64,000 nucleotides of DNA from Himantopus leucocephalus (Eukaryota; Chordata; Aves; Charadriiformes; Recurvirostridae). The notes beneath the pieces are model-generated. The model was not told the DNA's origin. It did not search any database and saw nothing but the letters and a program-made list of their open reading frames with translations. Positions within the stretch are counted from its first letter, which is position 1. Every line of letters starts with the position of its first letter. Location: assembly GCA_003993805.1 (NCBI GenBank), contig RSEF01000001.1, positions 211,362,855-211,426,854 on the forward strand. The letters run 5' to 3'. Below are positions 61,400 to 64,000 of this stretch, in pieces. The translations under genes were made by a program, and so were the position numbers.

Positions 61400-64000
61400 A
61401 ATCCTGCTTGTTTAGGAAAAAGTTTGTTCCTCAGGAAAAGCTACTTTTGGAATGCCTTTAGGCTTTATATTTGATCTAGTGCTGTTTGTTATCCTGATGT
61501 CTTTATAGTGGTGGCAGTTTTTGTTGGAGTGGAGGCTTTGAGCCCCTTCGTAGGTGTTTCCCAGCTGCGTGCTCTTGCTCCAGGAGTTCACAGGGACACA
61601 AGTGTCAGCATTGCCATGGCTCGCAAAATTCCCTCTTGAGGTGCAAAATGTTTCTTCCTGGTGATTTTTTTTTTTTTCCTCCAGTCGCAGCATGACCACC
61701 TTGATGTCGAGTTCAGGATGAATTAGCTTTTACGCGCCACGTGCGTGAGAAGCCCCCATACACCTGCACCAGTGCGACCACTTGCTTCTTGCCTGTGCTG
61801 TCTGCGCTCATGGCTGTTCAGAAGTACTTCCCAAACCAGCTGTTCCATCAGCCCCGCCAGCTACCGGCTCCGTTCTCAAATAAAACAGCCTCCTTTTACA
61901 GCTTGCTAAAAATAGTTGTTTCTTTAAAGCCTGAGGACACGGTGACTCATGTGATAGCGAAGAGGAAGAAGGGTTATTTCTTTTGCTTTAGGCTTTGGGA
62001 GGAAAGCCGCCGTGCTGCCTCGGCACCAGCCAGGCTTGTGCTTGCTCTCGCTTGGGTTTCACAGCCGTGTTGCCAGCCGGGTGGTTCTGGCATCCCTTCC
62101 TCTGCCGCGGCAGCCCGGCGGCTATTTGAGATGCAGGTGCCATGTCCCAGTGCTCTCAGCCTCTCGGCGCTGGAGGGAAGGCGCACGGCCACTGCCACAA
62201 CTAAAAATAAACCCGTGAGACGGCATGTCGCAGCTTTTGGCTCTGGGGGGGTTTGGGCAGAGCTCGCCCAAGGATGAAGGCGTTTCTTGCAAATTACAGA
62301 TGTGCAAATGGGAAACGGTTCCACTTGATCACTGGTAGAATTTCTGATATTTAGCTCCCGGCACCGTTCCAAGTGCAGTTTAAGGAAGGAAGCAAGTCAG
62401 AGGTAAAGCTTGCTCAGGCCTGGTTTTTCATGAATTCCTGCAGCAGCTCTCCTGTGGTCTGCAGAGGTCTCCTTCTGCTGTCTGGTGCCGCAGTGTGCTA
62501 CTGCAAAACCTGCTTCTAGGCTCTGGTTTGCAGTGGACCCTCTCCCAATAACCCGCCCAGGCTCAGTTTTCTCTGCTTGTCTTTGAAGCTCTTCGTCATC
62601 TTTCTCCTTCTGAAGAAGCAACCCCCAAAAAGGCTCTAGTATTAACCTAAGTAGAATTGGTTGAAAGACTCTTCAGATAACTTACTCATACTCTGACAAT
62701 GTATTTCTGGAGAAACACAGAAAATGGCTGGTGTACGTGCGTACGGCATTTTGGTTGCTGAGCAACCTGTTTCTTCCTTCAGCCACTTGGCATAAGAATC
62801 CAGTTTCAAATCCGATATTAGGGAGCGCGGCTGACTTAGCGATAGCTAGTGTAACCTGTAAAGACTAGTTGGACAGGAAAACAAACCCGCGTTCTTGGGA
62901 AACGAGAAGCTTTGCAAGAACTTTCACCATAACGGACCATATATCTGCAGTGTTGCTTTGTAATTCCCATACATAGTTCTTCATATTTGGGTTCTTGGGT
63001 AGAGCTTAAATCACCGCTCTAGATGAAGCGGGCCCAGAAGCAGTGGCTCTTATCTACAGTTTGACAAAGCCAACGTTATCTTTCTTAACGCTTGTAAACT
63101 TCCCATGCTTTTTATTAATAGCATCCTGAGAACTTGTGCAACCAGATGATGTTTGCTCCTTTTCTTCTGACAAGCTTGTTTTAACCAGTTTTAATAAAAG
63201 CTTTGGTTTGAAGGCAAAGTGATCCTCTGTGTTGATGGAAAGGAAGAGCGTACACTTCTGATAGAGAAAAAACCCACCTCTGTGGAAGTGTGCAGTGATT
63301 AGACTCACCAACATGAATTATTATGTTTGGGTTTTTTGTTTTTGTGTTCTTGCTTTGGTTGTTTGTTTTTTCCAGGCTTGTGGTTTTTTGGAACTATCAC
63401 CACCCAAAAGGAGCTGGGTTTTGTCCTTTTTGCAGTATTATTTAACACACCTTGTTTTTTATGTCTGACTGTCTTCTTGGCTTTCTGTCGCTGTTCACAG
63501 GAATTAATCGGAGATACTTGCCTGCGTTCGTGCACCCAAGTACCCTTTGCTCCTTTCCTTCTCAGCAGTAGCTTATCTGCAGGGTCAAAGGAGTCATAGC
63601 AGTCACACTGAATGGGGAAACAGGGCAACGGAGCCCAGATCCCGCTAGAAGCAGCATGTGCCTTGTTTTGCCCTGGTCTGGCCTCCAGGACCAGCTTTGA
63701 GAGCCTGACGAAGCAGGGTACAGGTCAGAGAGCAAGACGGTTCAGCTCTGGTTTGGACCTGTGCTCCAGCCAGAGCTGACGGTTTGCAGCTATCCACGTG
63801 GTCTCGTTCGCACAAGCTGCTTATTAGTCAGTATGAAATGAAGGTTTTAAACTCTAATGTCCAGATAACCTTCGTAAAACAAGTAAAATGCAACCGTAAT
63901 AGTAATCTTGGAAAGCATTTCTTTTTTTAACGTTGGCAGAAATGACTGGCTGCTCGCAAGATTGTGTATTTAAAGCGAGAAGGTGTCTTCCTCTGCCTGC
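60829..64000 (+). other. presumed intron 1, end of window; nothing coding recognised
   Basis: A 178-codon open frame at 61,741-62,277 and its minus-strand shadow have no recognisable family signature. A long poly(C)/poly(A) tract lies at 61,344-61,401. No exon is supported before the window ends. Confidence 0.4.
61344..61401 (+). repeat. A17 - CAC - C27 - A12 homopolymer cluster after a single N
   Basis: After N 61,343: A 61,344-61,360, then CA, C27 at 61,363-61,389, then A12 at 61,390-61,401. The C27 run gives G27 on the minus strand. Lengths are likely to be imprecise. Confidence 0.88.

Noticed and set aside
61741..62277. 178-codon frame beginning with an RHVREKPPYTC-like phrase resembling a C2H2 zinc-finger linker
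   Set aside because: No zinc-finger Cys/His spacing follows, the frame starts from GTG, and the resemblance is only a few residues.
1..64000. CRISPR arrays, bacterial insertion sequences, rRNA
   Set aside because: No regularly spaced repeats, terminal inverted repeats with transposase, or rRNA-like sequence were seen; the sequence is clearly vertebrate in character.

Overview
The window looks like vertebrate, most likely bird, chromosomal DNA. The recognisable interspersed repeats are nearly all CR1 LINEs: 3'-terminal fragments ending in the ATTCTRTG-type repeat, plus one copy that still carries ORF1 and endonuclease sequence. No SINE-rich background is visible, there are no operons or bacterial signals, and the one convincing gene start sits in a dense CpG island. 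Another sauropsid cannot be formally excluded.

Layout. Bases 1-40,400 are mainly unannotated non-coding sequence with CR1 copies at 3.9-6.6, 9.1, 11.0, 15.4 and 38.8-39.5 kb. Two weaker exon candidates lie here: a minus-strand 3'-terminal-like exon at 14.2-13.9 kb encoding a C-terminal hydrophobic helix, and a plus-strand signal-peptide-like ORF at 33.4 kb downstream of a TATA box. Bases 40,440-41,480 are a CpG island with GC boxes, four inverted CCAAT boxes, a CGG repeat and a short first coding exon on the plus strand (ATG at 41,294, GT donor at 41,396). That exon encodes 34 residues with a Cys-X2-Cys pair; I do not recognise the gene. The rest of the window (41,396-64,000) is probably its first intron, holding an old CR1 at 46.0 kb, an antisense CR1 at 54.4 kb, a short CR1 tail at 60.5 kb and several long homopolymers.

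Assembly quality matters here. There are two 100-N gaps and eleven or more single Ns. At five of the single Ns (8905, 18167, 37235, 49950, 60709) the flanks are near-identical direct duplicates of 47-190 bp abutting the N, and a short G-run duplicate flanks 42882. These look like unmerged contig ends or haplotypes, not biology. Open frames crossing them are unreliable.

The most interesting points are: a CGG repeat read as polyglycine by a 14-codon upstream ORF just before the main start codon; a CR1 copy that kept ORF1 and endonuclease but lost the reverse transcriptase; two adjacent perfect 6-nt-loop hairpins near 36.3 kb; and the two unassigned exon candidates. I found no CRISPR array, rRNA, tRNA or clear viral gene, and nothing I can call a wholly new system.
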